Notes: generated by a model from the sequence alone, not told the origin. A stretch of 64,000 nt of DNA from Herbaspirillum huttiense (GCF_004367745.1 NZ_CP037993.1:1860001-1924000); one strand, 5' to 3'. Counted from the stretch's first letter, positions 8,545-18,415 are shown. Numbers and translations are program-made.

Positions 8545-9528
8545 GTGTCCGCCAACAAGAACAAGACCATTCATTTCCCGCGTCGCCGCACCCTGCAGCG
8601 CCTCTCGGCCATCGCCTTGGGCGCACTGGCCTTCTCTCTGGGCACAGCCCCGGTGCAGGCGCAGGAAACCAAACTGCTGCGCATCGGCTATCAGAAAGCC
8701 GCCAATACCTTGGTGCTGCTCAAAGCCCACGGCGCGCTGGAAAAGCGCCTGCAGCCGCTGGGCGTGGAAGTGAAGTGGGCAGAGTTCGCGGCCGGTCCGC
8801 AACTGCTGGAAGCGCTCAACGTCGGCTCGGTCGATTTCGGCTACGTCGGTGAAGCACCGCCGGTCTTTGCGCAAGCGGCCGGTGCCGACTTCGTCTACAC
8901 CGCCTATGAAATCCCGACCCCGGAGGCCGAAGGCCTGCTGGTGCAAAAGGATTCACCCATCAAGAGCGTGGCCGAACTGAAGGGCAAGAAGATCGCCTTC
9001 AACAAGGGTTCGGACGTGCATTGGCTGGTAGTGGCTTTGCTCAAGAAAGCCGGCCTGCAGTACAGCGACATCCAGCCGGTCTACCTGGCCCCGGCAGACG
9101 CCCGTGCCGCCTTCGAACGCGGTGCGGTCGATGCCTGGGCGATCTGGGATCCGTTCCAGGCCGCCGCTGAAAAGCAGGTCGGCGCACGCCGCCTGGCCTC
9201 GGGCGTGGGGGCGGTCAGTCACCACCAGTTCTTCCTGAGCGCACGTCCCTTCGCGTCCAAGAATCCGCAGGTCGAGAAGATCCTGCTGGAAGAGATCACC
9301 CGTGAAGGTGAATGGGTTCGTACCCACACCGCTGAAGCCGCCGCCCAGTTGGCGCCCATCCAGGGCCTGGATGCCGACATCATCCAGACCGGCCTGAAGC
9401 GCTATGCCCACGTCTACAAGCCGGTCGATGCCCAGGTGCTGGCCGAGCAGCAGAAGATCGCCGACGCCTTCTTTGAACTCAAGCTGATCCCCAAGCAGCT
9501 CAAGGTCAGCGACGCCGTCCTCAAATAA
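8545..9528 (+). CDS. ssuA: aliphatic sulfonate-binding protein
   Basis: 327 residues from a GTG at 8545, which is preceded by TGGAGA; no nearby ATG leaves the signal peptide whole. The signal has an Arg-rich n-region (PRRRTLQRLS) and cleavage after VQAQ. The mature protein contains the SsuA-family sequence LRIGYQKAANTLVLLKAHGA and LNVGSVDFGYVGEAPPVFAQ. It captures alkanesulfonates in the periplasm for SsuBC. The twin arginine is probably incidental, because substrate-binding proteins are normally Sec-exported. Confidence 0.92.
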   Translation: MSANKNKTIHFPRRRTLQRLSAIALGALAFSLGTAPVQAQETKLLRIGYQKAANTLVLLKAHGALEKRLQPLGVEVKWAEFAAGPQLLEALNVGSVDFGYVGEAPPVFAQAAGADFVYTAYEIPTPEAEGLLVQKDSPIKSVAELKGKKIAFNKGSDVHWLVVALLKKAGLQYSDIQPVYLAPADARAAFERGAVDAWAIWDPFQAAAEKQVGARRLASGVGAVSHHQFFLSARPFASKNPQVEKILLEEITREGEWVRTHTAEAAAQLAPIQGLDADIIQTGLKRYAHVYKPVDAQVLAEQQKIADAFFELKLIPKQLKVSDAVLK

Positions 9529-9576
9529 ACAACACTGACATCGACCACCTCTAGTCCAGCAGCTCAGGAGTCAAGC

Positions 9577-10743
9577 ATGAACGTTTTCTGGTTTATCCCT
9601 ACTCACGGCGACAGCCGCTATCTCGGCACCTCCGAAGGTGCGCGCCCGGTGACCCATGACTACATGAAACAGATTGCCGTGGCGGCCGATACCCTGGGCT
9701 ACGATGGCGTGCTGCTGCCCACGGGACGTTCCTGCGAAGACGCCTGGGTAGCTGCAGCCAGCCTGATCGATGCGACACAGCGCCTGAAATTCCTGGTGGC
9801 AGTGCGTCCCGGCCTGACGGCACCGACCCTGTCGGCGCGCATGGCCGCGACCTTCGACCGCCTCTCCAATGGCCGTCTGCTCATCAACGTGGTCACCGGT
9901 GGCGATCCGGTCGAGCAGGAGAGCGATGGCATCTTCGGCAGCCATGCCGAGCGCTATGAAGTGTCCGACGAATTCCTCAAGATCTGGCGCGACGTGCTGG
10001 CCAAGACCCACACCGGCGAAGAAACCAACTTCGAGGGCAAGCACCTCAGCGTCAAGGGCGCCAAGGCACTCTATCCTCCGGTGCAGGCACCGTATCCGCC
10101 GCTGTACTTCGGTGGCTCCTCGGACGAAGCCATCGACCTGGCCGCCGAACAGGTCGACGTCTACCTGACCTGGGGCGAACCGCCGGCCGCCGTGGCCGAA
10201 AAAATTGCCCGCGTGCGCGAACGCGCCGCCAAGGCCGGCCGCACGCTGCGCTTCGGCATCCGCCTGCACGTGATCGTGCGCGATACCAATGAAGCCGCCT
10301 GGCGCGCCGCCGACGAACTCATCAGCCGCCTGGATGACGAGACCATCGCCAAGGCCCAGGCCAACTTCGCCCGCATGGATTCGGAAGGGCAGCGCCGCAT
10401 GGCCGCCCTGCACGGCGGCCGTCGCGACAAGCTGGAAGTGAGCCCCAACCTGTGGGCCGGCGTCGGCCTGGTACGCGGCGGTGCCGGTACCGCGCTGGTG
10501 GGTGATGGCCCGACCGTGGCTGCCCGTATCAAGGAGTATGCGGACCTGGGTATCGATACCTTCATCCTCTCCGGCTATCCGCACCTGGAAGAATCCTACC
10601 GGTTTGCCGAACTGGTATTCCCGCTGCTGCCGCGCGCCCAGCGCGAAGGCCTGGCCGGCCACAACCTGACCGGTCCCTTCGGCGAGATCGTCGGCAATAC
10701 CGAACTGCCCAAGCCCGCGCCGGTGCGCGTGTCGGCAAGCTGA
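9577..10743 (+). CDS. ssuD: FMNH2-dependent alkanesulfonate monooxygenase
   Basis: 388 residues, close to the 381 of E. coli SsuD. It is a bacterial-luciferase-like TIM barrel: [14 protein letters not shown] at the N-terminus, [15 protein letters not shown] in the middle and [17 protein letters not shown] near the end. It oxidises C-S bonds of alkanesulfonates with FMNH2 and O2, giving an aldehyde and sulfite, which then enters cysteine synthesis. The start follows CAGGAG at a normal spacing. Seven bases separate it from ssuC. Confidence 0.96.
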   Translation: MNVFWFIPTHGDSRYLGTSEGARPVTHDYMKQIAVAADTLGYDGVLLPTGRSCEDAWVAAASLIDATQRLKFLVAVRPGLTAPTLSARMAATFDRLSNGRLLINVVTGGDPVEQESDGIFGSHAERYEVSDEFLKIWRDVLAKTHTGEETNFEGKHLSVKGAKALYPPVQAPYPPLYFGGSSDEAIDLAAEQVDVYLTWGEPPAAVAEKIARVRERAAKAGRTLRFGIRLHVIVRDTNEAAWRAADELISRLDDETIAKAQANFARMDSEGQRRMAALHGGRRDKLEVSPNLWAGVGLVRGGAGTALVGDGPTVAARIKEYADLGIDTFILSGYPHLEESYRFAELVFPLLPRAQREGLAGHNLTGPFGEIVGNTELPKPAPVRVSAS

Positions 10744-10750
10744 GGCCAGC

Positions 10751-11590
10751 ATGACCAGTGCAACCAATACCGTGCTCGCCAGCACTGCGCCGCAAGAGCA
10801 GGCGCGTCCCAAGGCCGCTGCCAGGGCCGCACGCAAGCCGCGTGGTACCTGGGTCGGCTGGCTGCTGCCCTTGCTACTGCTGGTGTGGTGGGAGATCGCC
10901 GCGCAGGCCGGCTGGCTGTCCAGCCGCATCCTGCCGGAACCGTTCGCGGTCCTGAAGGCGGCGTGGAATCTGTCCGCCTCCGGTGAGTTGTGGCGTCACC
11001 TGGCCGTCTCCAGCGGCCGTGCCGCTTCCGGCTTTGCGGTCGGCGCAGGGCTCGGTCTGATTCTGGGTCTGCTCTCCGGCAGCCTGCGTTCAGCCGAACT
11101 GCTGCTCGATACCACCCTGCAGATGGTGCGCAACATTCCGGCACTGGCCCTGATCCCGCTGGTGATCCTGTGGTTCGGCATCGACGAGACGGCCAAGCTG
11201 TTCTTGGTCTCGGTGGGCGTGTTCTTCCCGGTCTATCTGAATACCTTCCACGGCATCCGCTCGGTGGACCAGGGTTTGATCGAGATGGCCAAGAGCTACG
11301 GCCTGTCGGGCTGGCCGCTGTATCGCGACGTGATCCTGCCGGGCGCCTTGCCCTCCATCCTGGTCGGCCTGCGCTTTGCGCTGGGCCTGGTGTGGGTGCT
11401 GCTGATCGTGGCCGAGACCATCTCGGCGCAGGCCGGCATCGGCTACATGACCATGAATGCCCGCGAATTCCTGCAGACCGACGTGGTGCTGGTGGGCATC
11501 CTGCTCTACGCCTTGCTGGGCAAGCTGGCCGATACCGCGGCGCGGGCACTGGAACGCTACTTCCTGCGCTGGCACCCCGGCTACCAATGA
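10751..11590 (+). CDS. ssuC: sulfonate ABC transporter permease
   Basis: 279 residues with about six hydrophobic helices after a charged 30-residue N-terminus. The EAA loop that docks on the ATPase is visible (LIEMAKSYGLSGWPLYRDVI followed by LPGALPSI). Inner-membrane partner of SsuA and SsuB. It starts 7 bp after ssuD and is 30 bp ahead of ssuB, so translation is probably coupled. Confidence 0.94.
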   Translation: MTSATNTVLASTAPQEQARPKAAARAARKPRGTWVGWLLPLLLLVWWEIAAQAGWLSSRILPEPFAVLKAAWNLSASGELWRHLAVSSGRAASGFAVGAGLGLILGLLSGSLRSAELLLDTTLQMVRNIPALALIPLVILWFGIDETAKLFLVSVGVFFPVYLNTFHGIRSVDQGLIEMAKSYGLSGWPLYRDVILPGALPSILVGLRFALGLVWVLLIVAETISAQAGIGYMTMNAREFLQTDVVLVGILLYALLGKLADTAARALERYFLRWHPGYQ

Positions 11591-11620
11591 CGAGCTCCAT
11601 GAATGCATCAGGAAACCATC

Positions 11621-12454
11621 ATGCGCAATGACACCCAGGAACACCAGCAAGTCAGCCGTGCCGCCGGCCGGGGCGTAGGCCTCAGGCTGCGCGCCTTGTC
11701 GAAGTCCTTCAGCGGACGCACGGTGCTGCACGACATCGACCTCGACATCGAACCCGGCGAATTCGTCGCCATCGTCGGCCGCAGCGGCTGCGGCAAGAGC
11801 ACCTTGCTGCGCCTGGTGGCCCAGCTCGATGGCGCCAGCGGCGGCGAGGTCGTCTATGAACACGAAGGCAGCGGCGAGCCCGAGATCCGCATCATGTTCC
11901 AGGATGCGCGCCTGCTGCCCTGGAAGCGGGTGCAGGCCAACGTCGCGCTGGGCTTGCCCAGGCAGGCCGCGCCGCAGGCACTCCATGCCCTGCGCCAGGT
12001 CGGCCTGGACCAGCGTGCCGGCGAATGGCCGGCGGTGCTCTCCGGCGGCCAGCGCCAGCGCGTGGCCCTGGCGCGTGCGCTGGTCCATGACCCGCAATTG
12101 CTGCTGCTGGACGAACCGCTGGGCGCGCTCGATGCGCTCACCCGCATCGAGATGCAGGCCCTGATCGAGTCGCTCTGGCGCGAACGCGGTTTCACCGCCT
12201 TGCTGGTGACCCACGACGTGCAGGAAGCCATCGCCCTGGCCGATCGCGTGCTGCTGATCGAGGATGGCCACGTGGCGCTGGACCAGCGCATCGAACTGGC
12301 GCGTCCGCGTTCACGCGGCCAGGCCCAGTTTGCCGCGCTGGAAGAAGCCATCCTGGCGCGCGTGCTGCGGCACCCCGGCAGTGAGGCGGCTACGGAGCCA
12401 TCTGAAGATTTCTTCACGCCACGCGGCGTACATCAGGTGCAGTGGGCGGTGTGA
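11621..12454 (+). CDS. ssuB: sulfonate ABC transporter ATP-binding protein
   Basis: 277 residues from the ATG at 11621, which has AGGAAACC at good spacing; an ATG six codons earlier is possible. Walker A is GRSGCGKST, the Q-loop is FQDARLLPW, the signature is LSGGQRQR and Walker B is [12 protein letters not shown], followed by the switch histidine in VTHDV. It is a single nucleotide-binding domain without a regulatory C-terminal domain. It energises SsuC. Last ssu gene; it is followed by a palindromic repeat and the mop-like gene. Confidence 0.94.
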   Translation: MRNDTQEHQQVSRAAGRGVGLRLRALSKSFSGRTVLHDIDLDIEPGEFVAIVGRSGCGKSTLLRLVAQLDGASGGEVVYEHEGSGEPEIRIMFQDARLLPWKRVQANVALGLPRQAAPQALHALRQVGLDQRAGEWPAVLSGGQRQRVALARALVHDPQLLLLDEPLGALDALTRIEMQALIESLWRERGFTALLVTHDVQEAIALADRVLLIEDGHVALDQRIELARPRSRGQAQFAALEEAILARVLRHPGSEAATEPSEDFFTPRGVHQVQWAV

Positions 12455-12506
12455 GTTTGACCGCCATGAAAGATTCATCCGTTTTGGCCAAGTTGTGCCA
12501 CGGTTA

Positions 12507-12597
12507 CCGTTCGTCCTGAGTAGCGGCATAGCCGCGTATCGAAGGCGCGCCTGTGTGTCTTCGATACGGCCCTCACGGGCCTACTCAGTCCGAACGG
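12507..12597. repeat. palindromic intergenic repeat (REP-like), about 91 bp
   Basis: Outer arms CCGTTCGTCCTGAGTAG (12507-12523) and CTACTCAGTCCGAACGG (12581-12597) are complementary except at two positions, and inner arms CGTATCGAAG (12535-12544) and CTTCGATACG (12559-12568) are perfect. The whole can fold into one long hairpin. It lies between ssuB and the mop-like gene and may act as a transcript-stabilising or terminating element. From memory, similar CGAAG..CTTCG palindromes are dispersed in related genomes; only one copy is seen here. Confidence 0.75.
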
Positions 12598-12699
12598 CTT
12601 CTGATGGATTACGTACAGTTTTTTTTAGAGTTTTATCCGATTTGATTTCAACCCATGCGGCGCGGCAGGTGCCGACGCCGTTTCATCAAGGAGCAGAGC

Positions 12700-12915
12700 A
12701 TGACCATTCAAGCAATCAACGTCCGTAACCAGTTCAAGGGCAAGGTCAAGGCCATCATCGAAGGTTCGGTGGTGTCCGAAGTGGATGTGGAAACCCCGGC
12801 CGGTATCGTGACCTCGGTCATCACCACCCGCTCCGTGAAGGACCTGGGCCTGACCATCGGCAGCGAAGTGGTGGCACTGGTCAAGGCCACCGAAGTCTCG
12901 ATCGCCAAGCTGTGA
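12700..12915 (+). CDS. single TOBE/Mop-domain molybdate- or oxyanion-binding protein
   Basis: 71 residues, essentially one Mop (TOBE) domain: NQFKGKVKAIIEGSVVSEV, then VETPAGIVTSVITTRSVKDL and a closing EVVALVKATEVSIAK. ATG at 12700 follows AAGGAG. Molbindins of this size assemble into hexamers that bind molybdate or tungstate in the cytoplasm as a buffer. Here it directly follows the sulfonate operon rather than modABC, so a role with sulfate, molybdate or a related oxyanion under sulfur limitation is possible but is inference. A terminator-like hairpin follows. Confidence 0.88.
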   Translation: MTIQAINVRNQFKGKVKAIIEGSVVSEVDVETPAGIVTSVITTRSVKDLGLTIGSEVVALVKATEVSIAKL

Positions 12916-12921
12916 TCGTCT

Positions 12922-12964
12922 GGCCGTCCTGGCCGGTGATGCCGGCCGGGCGGTGTCTTTTTTT
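12922..12964 (+). terminator. terminator after the mop-like gene
   Basis: GGCCGG (12931-12936) / CCGGCC (12942-12947) core, extended by GC-rich flanks, followed by a run of seven T (12958-12964). It lies just upstream of the ribosome-binding site of the EAL-domain gene, so that gene may have low read-through or its own start. Confidence 0.7.
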
Positions 12965-12978
12965 CAGGAGCAGGCCCG

Positions 12979-13815
12979 ATGGCATATCAGGCACTGAAGG
13001 CTTATCTGGCCCGCCTCGATGCGCAGCATACTGGCGGCACCCCGTCCGCCAAGGTCTGGCTGGATGAACAGGGGCGCGCCGCAGGGCGTTTTTTCAATAC
13101 GTCGCTGACCTCGGCCTTCCAGCCGGTGCGCAGCTTCGACGATGGCCACATCGTCGCCTGCGAGGCCTTCGCCCGCAGTCACTCGGCCGTCGACGACGGC
13201 CTGCACTTGTGGAAACTGCTGGACCAGGCCGCCAGCGACGACGAGTCGGTGGAACTGGACCGGCTGTGCCGCATGCTGCACGCCATCAACTATTACCGCC
13301 AGGTCGGCGAAGACGCGCCGGAACTGCACCTCTCGGTGCACGCGCGCCTGCTGGCCGCCGTCAACAACAATCACGGCGTGGCCTATCGCCGCATCCTGGC
13401 TGCGCTGGAACTGCCGCACGAACGCATCGTGCTGCAACTGCCGGTGGTCACGCCCAACCAGCGCTGGCTGCTCAATTACGTGCTGGACAACTATCGCCGC
13501 AACGGTTTCCGCCTGGGCGTTTCGGCCAACAGCCCGCTGGAAGCACTGGGCCTGCTGGACAAGGTCAAGCCGGATCTCATCAAGGTCGATGCGCGCGAGC
13601 TGGCTGATCCCGACAGCGCGGCTTTGCTGCTGCTGCGGGCGGCCGAGCAGGGGGTGCGCATCTTCTTCAAACGGGTCGAAAACAAGGAAGTGTTCGACAA
13701 ACTGGCCTGGTACTGTCAGGCACTGGCCCAGTCCACTTTGGCCCAAGGCTATCTGTGGGATGTACCGGCCGCACGCCTGCCGGACACCTTGCTTGGCCTG
13801 AAGGATGCCGCGTAA
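12979..13815 (+). CDS. degenerate EAL-domain protein, probably catalytically inactive
   Basis: 278 residues, a single EAL-like barrel without an attached sensor or GGDEF domain. The motif line AFQPVRSFDDGHIVACEAFAR keeps the first glutamate but reads EAF. Other catalytic positions are changed: the expected xNxS strand is LHLSV, the LExxE strand is IVLQLPV, the metal-binding DDFG loop is missing (LGVSANSPLEAL) and AEGVE is replaced by FKRVE. IKVD is kept. Family knowledge: such EAL proteins lose c-di-GMP phosphodiesterase activity but may bind c-di-GMP or a protein partner. It is preceded by AGGAGCAGG and lies between the sulfonate genes and a hydrolase gene; its partner is unknown. Confidence 0.82.
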   Translation: MAYQALKAYLARLDAQHTGGTPSAKVWLDEQGRAAGRFFNTSLTSAFQPVRSFDDGHIVACEAFARSHSAVDDGLHLWKLLDQAASDDESVELDRLCRMLHAINYYRQVGEDAPELHLSVHARLLAAVNNNHGVAYRRILAALELPHERIVLQLPVVTPNQRWLLNYVLDNYRRNGFRLGVSANSPLEALGLLDKVKPDLIKVDARELADPDSAALLLLRAAEQGVRIFFKRVENKEVFDKLAWYCQALAQSTLAQGYLWDVPAARLPDTLLGLKDAA

Positions 13816-13854
13816 GGCATACTGCATGACTTCATCACTCGCTGCGGGGCCTGC

Positions 13855-14436
13855 ATGAGTCTGACTTCTCCTTCTTCCACCACACCGGCCCGGCTGGCGG
13901 ATTTCCGCGTGCTGGTGGCGCCTGGCCTCTCCGACAGCGGCCCGGAACACTGGCAATCGCGCTGGCAGCGGCTCTATCCCGCCTTCGAACGGGTCAAGCA
14001 GGATGATTGGGAAACTCCGGACCTGCCGCGCTGGTCGGCCCGCCTGGGCGAAGTGCTGGCGCGCGATGGCCGCCCTACGGTGATCGTGGCGCACAGCTTC
14101 GGGTGTCTCACCACCGTGCATCGGACGGCGGCCTTGCAAGCGGCCTCCGAGGGTTCCGCGCATCCCATCGTGGCGGCCTTGCTGGTGGCGCCGGCCGATC
14201 CGGTCAAGTTCAGCCTGAGCGCAGCGGTGCGCCACAAGCTGCCGTATCCGGCATTGGTCGTGGGCAGCGACAACGATCCCTGGATGAGTGCCGAGCGCGC
14301 CCGCCACTGGGCCGAAGCCTGGGGCGCGCAGTTCCGCTCGGTGGGCGCGCGCGGGCATATCAACTCCGAATCGGGCCTGGGCGACTGGACCGAAGGGCAG
14401 CAGTGGCTGCTGGAGCTGCTCGAACGCATCGCCTGA
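13855..14436 (+). CDS. RBBP9/YdeN-family alpha/beta hydrolase
   Basis: 193 residues. The short family signature is intact: an N-terminal LVAPGLSDSGPEHWQSRWQ, a nucleophile elbow VIVAHSFGC (Ser about residue 80), an aspartate in GSDNDPWMS and a histidine in RGHINSESGLGDW. Members are small cytoplasmic serine hydrolases with unclear physiological substrates. The gene follows the EAL gene by 39 bp on the same strand and ends before a strong terminator, so the two probably share a transcript, though a link in function is not shown. Confidence 0.88.
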   Translation: MSLTSPSSTTPARLADFRVLVAPGLSDSGPEHWQSRWQRLYPAFERVKQDDWETPDLPRWSARLGEVLARDGRPTVIVAHSFGCLTTVHRTAALQAASEGSAHPIVAALLVAPADPVKFSLSAAVRHKLPYPALVVGSDNDPWMSAERARHWAEAWGAQFRSVGARGHINSESGLGDWTEGQQWLLELLERIA

Positions 14437-14460
14437 AGCTTTTTTCTTCACCTCTCCATG

Positions 14461-14501
14461 AGCGCATAAAGACGGATTCAAGCCCGGCTTTATGCGCTTT
14501 T
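14461..14501 (+). terminator. terminator after the hydrolase gene
   Basis: Perfect 11-bp stem AGCGCATAAAG (14461-14471) / CTTTATGCGCT (14488-14498) followed by TTTTC. It separates the hydrolase from the cysTWA operon. Confidence 0.85.
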
Positions 14502-14546
14502 CTTCTAAGGACATGCAAAAAGCTTCGTTCTCTTTATAACTATCGG

Positions 14547-14575
14547 ATGCGAATATCGCTCACCTATAGTCGCAT
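14547..14575 (+). promoter_or_regulatory. possible CysB-site/promoter region of cysTWA
   Basis: ATGCGA (14547-14552) and TCGCAT (14570-14575) form a short inverted repeat around TATAGT (14565-14570), which could be a -10 hexamer 26 bp ahead of the cysT ATG. CysB activates this operon in relatives; a CysB site cannot be proven by eye. Confidence 0.35.
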
Positions 14576-14596
14576 TTGTAATAACAAGAGAACGAC

Positions 14597-15487
14597 ATGT
14601 CCGCATCCCCTGTTTCCCTTGCCGCCCCCGGGGCCGCGCCAGCCCGCTCGGCGGGCAGCGCCAACCGGCGCGTATTGCCCGGTTTCCGGCTGTCGCTGGG
14701 CTTCACCATCTTCTACCTGGCGCTGATCGTGCTGATCCCGCTGTCGGCGCTGTTTTTGAAGACCTTCACCCTGACCTGGGGCGGCTTCATCGACGCGGTG
14801 ACTTCGCCCCGGGTGATGGCGTCCTATCGCCTGAGCTTTGGTGTCTCGCTGATCGGTGCCTTCCTCAACGTGATCTTCGGCGGCATCGTGGCCTGGGTGC
14901 TGGTGCGATATCGTTTCCCCGGCAAGCGCATCATTGATGCCCTGGTGGACTTGCCCTTCGCCCTGCCCACGGCGGTGGCCGGCATCGCCCTGACCACGCT
15001 GTATTCGCAGAATGGCTGGCTGGGCAAGCTGCTGGCACCCCTGGGCATCAAGGTCGCCTTCACTCCGCTGGGCGTGCTGGTGGCGCTGACCTTCATCGGC
15101 CTGCCTTTTGTCGTGCGTACCGTGCAGCCGGTGCTGGAAGAAGCCGAGCGCGAGCTCGAAGAAGCCGCCGCCAGCCTTGGTGCCAGCCGCTGGCAGACCT
15201 TTACCAAGGTGATCTTCCCGACCGTGCTGCCGGCCTTGCTGACCGGTTTTGCGCTGGCCTTTGCGCGCGCCTCGGGGGAATACGGCTCGGTGGTCTTCAT
15301 CGCCGGCAACATGCCCATGGTTTCTGAAATCACCCCTTTGTTCATCGTCACCAAGCTGGAGCAGTACGACTATGCCGGTGCGACCGCCATTGCGATGGTC
15401 ATGCTGCTGGTTTCCTTCATCCTGCTGTTGACCATCAACCTGCTGCAAGCCTGGACCCGCAAGCGCGGCCAGTCGGAAAGGACCTGA
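14597..15487 (+). CDS. cysT: sulfate/thiosulfate ABC transporter permease CysT
   Basis: 296 residues, ATG behind AAGAGAAC. Six hydrophobic helices follow a charged N-terminus that reads [20 protein letters not shown], as in CysT/CysU. The permease loop ([20 protein letters not shown]) lies at about residue 190. It forms the inner-membrane channel with CysW, energised by CysA and fed by the periplasmic binding protein. One base separates its stop from the cysW ATG. Confidence 0.95.
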   Translation: MSASPVSLAAPGAAPARSAGSANRRVLPGFRLSLGFTIFYLALIVLIPLSALFLKTFTLTWGGFIDAVTSPRVMASYRLSFGVSLIGAFLNVIFGGIVAWVLVRYRFPGKRIIDALVDLPFALPTAVAGIALTTLYSQNGWLGKLLAPLGIKVAFTPLGVLVALTFIGLPFVVRTVQPVLEEAERELEEAAASLGASRWQTFTKVIFPTVLPALLTGFALAFARASGEYGSVVFIAGNMPMVSEITPLFIVTKLEQYDYAGATAIAMVMLLVSFILLLTINLLQAWTRKRGQSERT

Positions 15488-15488
15488 G

Positions 15489-16394
15489 ATGAGCGCTGCC
15501 CCCATTTCCGCTGCCCCGCAAGCCAACGCGATTGCCCGTGGCGAGCCGCCGCTGACCCCCGGCGCCATCACCGAACCCTGGTGGGTGCGTGTGCTGCTGA
15601 TCGGCATCGCACTGGCTTTCCTGACCCTGTTCCTGTTCGTGCCGCTGGTGGCGGTGTTCTACGAAGCGCTGCGCAAGGGCTGGGATGTCTACGTGGCGTC
15701 CATCACCGAGCCTGACGCCTGGTCTGCCATCAAGCTGACCCTGCTCGCTGCCGCCATCGCCGTGCCGCTGAACCTGGTCTTTGGCGTGGCGGCCGCGTGG
15801 GCGATTGCCAAGTTCGAGTTCCGTGGCAAGAACGTGCTGCTGACCCTGATCGACCTGCCGTTCTCGGTCTCGCCGGTGATCTCGGGCCTGATCTACGTGC
15901 TGCTGTTCGGCCTGCAGGGCTACTTCGGCCCCTGGCTGCGCGAGCATGACATCAAGATCCTGTTCGCCGTGCCGGGCATCGTGCTGGCCACGATCTTCGT
16001 GACCTTCCCCTTCGTGGCGCGCGAACTGATCCCGCTGATGCAGTCGCAGGGCAGCGAGGAGGAAGAAGCCGCGCTGGTGCTGGGCGCCTCCGGCTGGCGT
16101 ACTTTCTGGCACGTCACGCTGCCCAACATCAAGTGGGGCCTGCTGTATGGCGTGATCCTCTGCAATGCGCGCGCCATGGGAGAGTTCGGTGCCGTCTCGG
16201 TGGTCTCCGGCCACATTCGCGGCGAGACCAACACCATCCCGCTGCAGGTCGAAATCCTCTACAACGAATTCAACATCACCGGCGCCTTCGCCGTGGCGTC
16301 GCTGCTGGCCTTCCTGGCCGTGGTCACGCTGGCCATCAAGAGCGTCATCGAGTGGCGGCTGCACCAGCAGCACAGCGCCAGCGAACAAGTCTAA
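15489..16394 (+). CDS. cysW: sulfate/thiosulfate ABC transporter permease CysW
   Basis: 301 residues; its ATG is two bases after the cysT stop, so the pair is translationally coupled. Six helices, an EAA-type loop ([20 protein letters not shown]) and the CysW sequence [20 protein letters not shown] near residues 225-245. Heterodimer partner of CysT. An AAGGAG site leads into cysA nine bases later. Confidence 0.96.
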   Translation: MSAAPISAAPQANAIARGEPPLTPGAITEPWWVRVLLIGIALAFLTLFLFVPLVAVFYEALRKGWDVYVASITEPDAWSAIKLTLLAAAIAVPLNLVFGVAAAWAIAKFEFRGKNVLLTLIDLPFSVSPVISGLIYVLLFGLQGYFGPWLREHDIKILFAVPGIVLATIFVTFPFVARELIPLMQSQGSEEEEAALVLGASGWRTFWHVTLPNIKWGLLYGVILCNARAMGEFGAVSVVSGHIRGETNTIPLQVEILYNEFNITGAFAVASLLAFLAVVTLAIKSVIEWRLHQQHSASEQV

Positions 16395-16403
16395 GGAGTC
16401 ATC

Positions 16404-17483
16404 ATGAGCATCGAAGTCCATCACATCCAGAAGCGTTTCGGCAGCTTCACTGCGCTCAACGACGTATCCCTCAATTTCCCGGCGGGCGAACTGACGGCCT
16501 TGCTGGGCCCCTCCGGCTGCGGCAAGACCACGCTCTTGCGCATCATCGCCGGTCTCGAATCGCCTGATTCGGGCCAGGTGCTGCTCGATGGCGAAGACGC
16601 CTCGGCGCGCCACGTGCGCGAACGCCAGGTCGGTTTCGTGTTCCAGCACTATGCGCTGTTCAAGCACATGACCGTCTTCGAGAACATCGCCTTCGGCCTG
16701 CGCGTGAAACCGCGCGCCCAGCGTCCCTCGGAAGCGGTCATCCGCGAGAAGGTCAAGCGTCTGCTGGAACTGGTGCAGCTGGACTGGCTGGCCGACCGCT
16801 ATCCGCCGCAACTCTCCGGCGGCCAGCGCCAGCGTATCGCGCTGGCCCGCGCACTGGCCGTGGAGCCGCGCGTGCTGCTGCTGGACGAACCCTTCGGCGC
16901 GCTCGATGCCAAGGTGCGCAAGGAACTGCGCCGCTGGCTGCGCCGCCTGCACGATGAACTGCACGTCACCAGCATCTTCGTGACCCACGACCAGGAAGAA
17001 GCCCTGGAAGTGGCCGACCAGGTGGTGCTGATGAACAAGGGGCAAGTGGAGCAGATCGGCACGCCCGAGACCGTGTACAACCATCCTGCTTCGCCCTTCG
17101 TCTACGGCTTCCTGGGCAATGTGAACCTGTTCCATGGCCGCCTGCATGAAGGCGTGCTGGATGCGGGCGGTGCGCGCTTCGAGGCCCCCGGCCACGGCGA
17201 TATCCGCGATGCGGCCGGTGTCGGTTTCGTGCGGCCGCATGACCTGGACGTGGAGCGCTACTCGCCCGGCGCCGAAGGCATCGTGGTGCAATTGCGCCGC
17301 TCGCATGCCATCGGTCCGCTGGCGCAACTGGAACTGGAGCGCGATGACAATGCCGAGCTGATCGAGGCCGTCATCCCCAATGAACGTTTCGCGCAACTGG
17401 GCCTGAAGAATGGCGAGACGCTGGTCGTGCGTCCACGCCGCCTGCAGGTCTTTGCGCAACAACAAGGAGGGCCGGGACGATGA
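16404..17483 (+). CDS. cysA: sulfate/thiosulfate ABC transporter ATP-binding protein CysA
   Basis: 359 residues, the usual CysA length. Walker [11 protein letters not shown]-loop [20 protein letters not shown], signature LSGGQRQR and Walker [12 protein letters not shown]. After about residue 235 a C-terminal TOBE-like regulatory domain follows ([21 protein letters not shown]), which separates it from SsuB. It overlaps cysB by 4 bp (ATGA), so the transporter and regulator are co-expressed. Confidence 0.96.
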   Translation: MSIEVHHIQKRFGSFTALNDVSLNFPAGELTALLGPSGCGKTTLLRIIAGLESPDSGQVLLDGEDASARHVRERQVGFVFQHYALFKHMTVFENIAFGLRVKPRAQRPSEAVIREKVKRLLELVQLDWLADRYPPQLSGGQRQRIALARALAVEPRVLLLDEPFGALDAKVRKELRRWLRRLHDELHVTSIFVTHDQEEALEVADQVVLMNKGQVEQIGTPETVYNHPASPFVYGFLGNVNLFHGRLHEGVLDAGGARFEAPGHGDIRDAAGVGFVRPHDLDVERYSPGAEGIVVQLRRSHAIGPLAQLELERDDNAELIEAVIPNERFAQLGLKNGETLVVRPRRLQVFAQQQGGPGR

Positions 17484-18415
17484 ATTTCCAGCAGCTGCGT
17501 TCCATCCGCGAAGCCGCGCGTTGCGGCTTCAACCTGACCGAAGTGGCCAACGTGCTCTTCACCTCGCAACCGGGCGTGAGCCGCCAGATCCGCGAGCTCG
17601 AAGAAGAGCTGGGCGTGGAAATCTTCGAGCGCAACGGCAAGCGCCTGACCGGCCTGACCGAACCCGGCAAGGGCATCCTCGGCATCGTCGAGCGGCTCCT
17701 GCTGGAAGCCGAGAACCTGCGCCGCGCCAGCAAGGAATACGCCGGCGAGCAGAGCGGCACGCTCTCCATCGCCACCACCCACACCCAGGCGCGCTACGTG
17801 CTGCCGCGCGTGGTGCAGGCCTTCCGCGATGCGTTCCCGCAGGTGCGCATCGCCCTGCAGCAGAGCGCCCCGGAACACATCGCCGAATGGGTCATCTCGG
17901 GCAAGGCCGACATCGGCATCGCCACCGAGGGCCTGTCGCAATTCAAGGAACTGGTGTCATTCCCCTGCTATACCTGGAGCCACGTGATCGTGGTGCCGCA
18001 AGGCCATCCGCTGCTGGGGCTGGAACAGGTCACGCTGGAGGATCTGGGTACCTGGCCGCTGATCACCTATGACGTCGGCTTTACCGGCCGTGGCCACATC
18101 GACGAAGCCTTCCGCCAGGCCGGCATCGAACCCGACATCGTGCTCACCGCCATGGATTCGGACGTGATCCAGCAATACGTCTCGCTGGGCATGGGCGTGG
18201 GCCTGGTGGCCTCGATGGCGGTGGACCAGGGCAAGCACTCGGAGATGGTGGCCATCAATGCCTCCCACCTGTTCAAGGCCAATATCGCCCGGCTGGCGGT
18301 GCGGCGCGGTGCCTACCTGCGCGGCTATGCCTTCGATTTCATCCAGCAGTTTGCACCGGATCTCAAGCGCGCCGACATCGTCAATGCGCTCAATGAGGCC
18401 AACGCCCAGGCTTGA
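17480..18415 (+). CDS. cysB: CysB-type LysR regulator of sulfur assimilation
   Basis: 311 residues. The N-terminal HTH has the CysB/Cbl form ([40 protein letters not shown]). The effector domain (about 95-300) carries [11 protein letters not shown] and [16 protein letters not shown]. CysB activates cys and ssu genes in response to N-acetylserine and is antagonised by sulfide or thiosulfate. The 4-bp overlap with cysA is a common arrangement in Burkholderiales. CysB or the closely related Cbl cannot be separated by sequence alone, but the context favours control of both sulfur operons in this window. Confidence 0.92.
   Translation: MNFQQLRSIREAARCGFNLTEVANVLFTSQPGVSRQIRELEEELGVEIFERNGKRLTGLTEPGKGILGIVERLLLEAENLRRASKEYAGEQSGTLSIATTHTQARYVLPRVVQAFRDAFPQVRIALQQSAPEHIAEWVISGKADIGIATEGLSQFKELVSFPCYTWSHVIVVPQGHPLLGLEQVTLEDLGTWPLITYDVGFTGRGHIDEAFRQAGIEPDIVLTAMDSDVIQQYVSLGMGVGLVASMAVDQGKHSEMVAINASHLFKANIARLAVRRGAYLRGYAFDFIQQFAPDLKRADIVNALNEANAQA

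Noticed and set aside
15435..17465. Long minus-strand frame opposite cysW-cysA
   Set aside because: Shadow of two well identified ABC transporter genes; product is His/Gln/Arg-rich low complexity.
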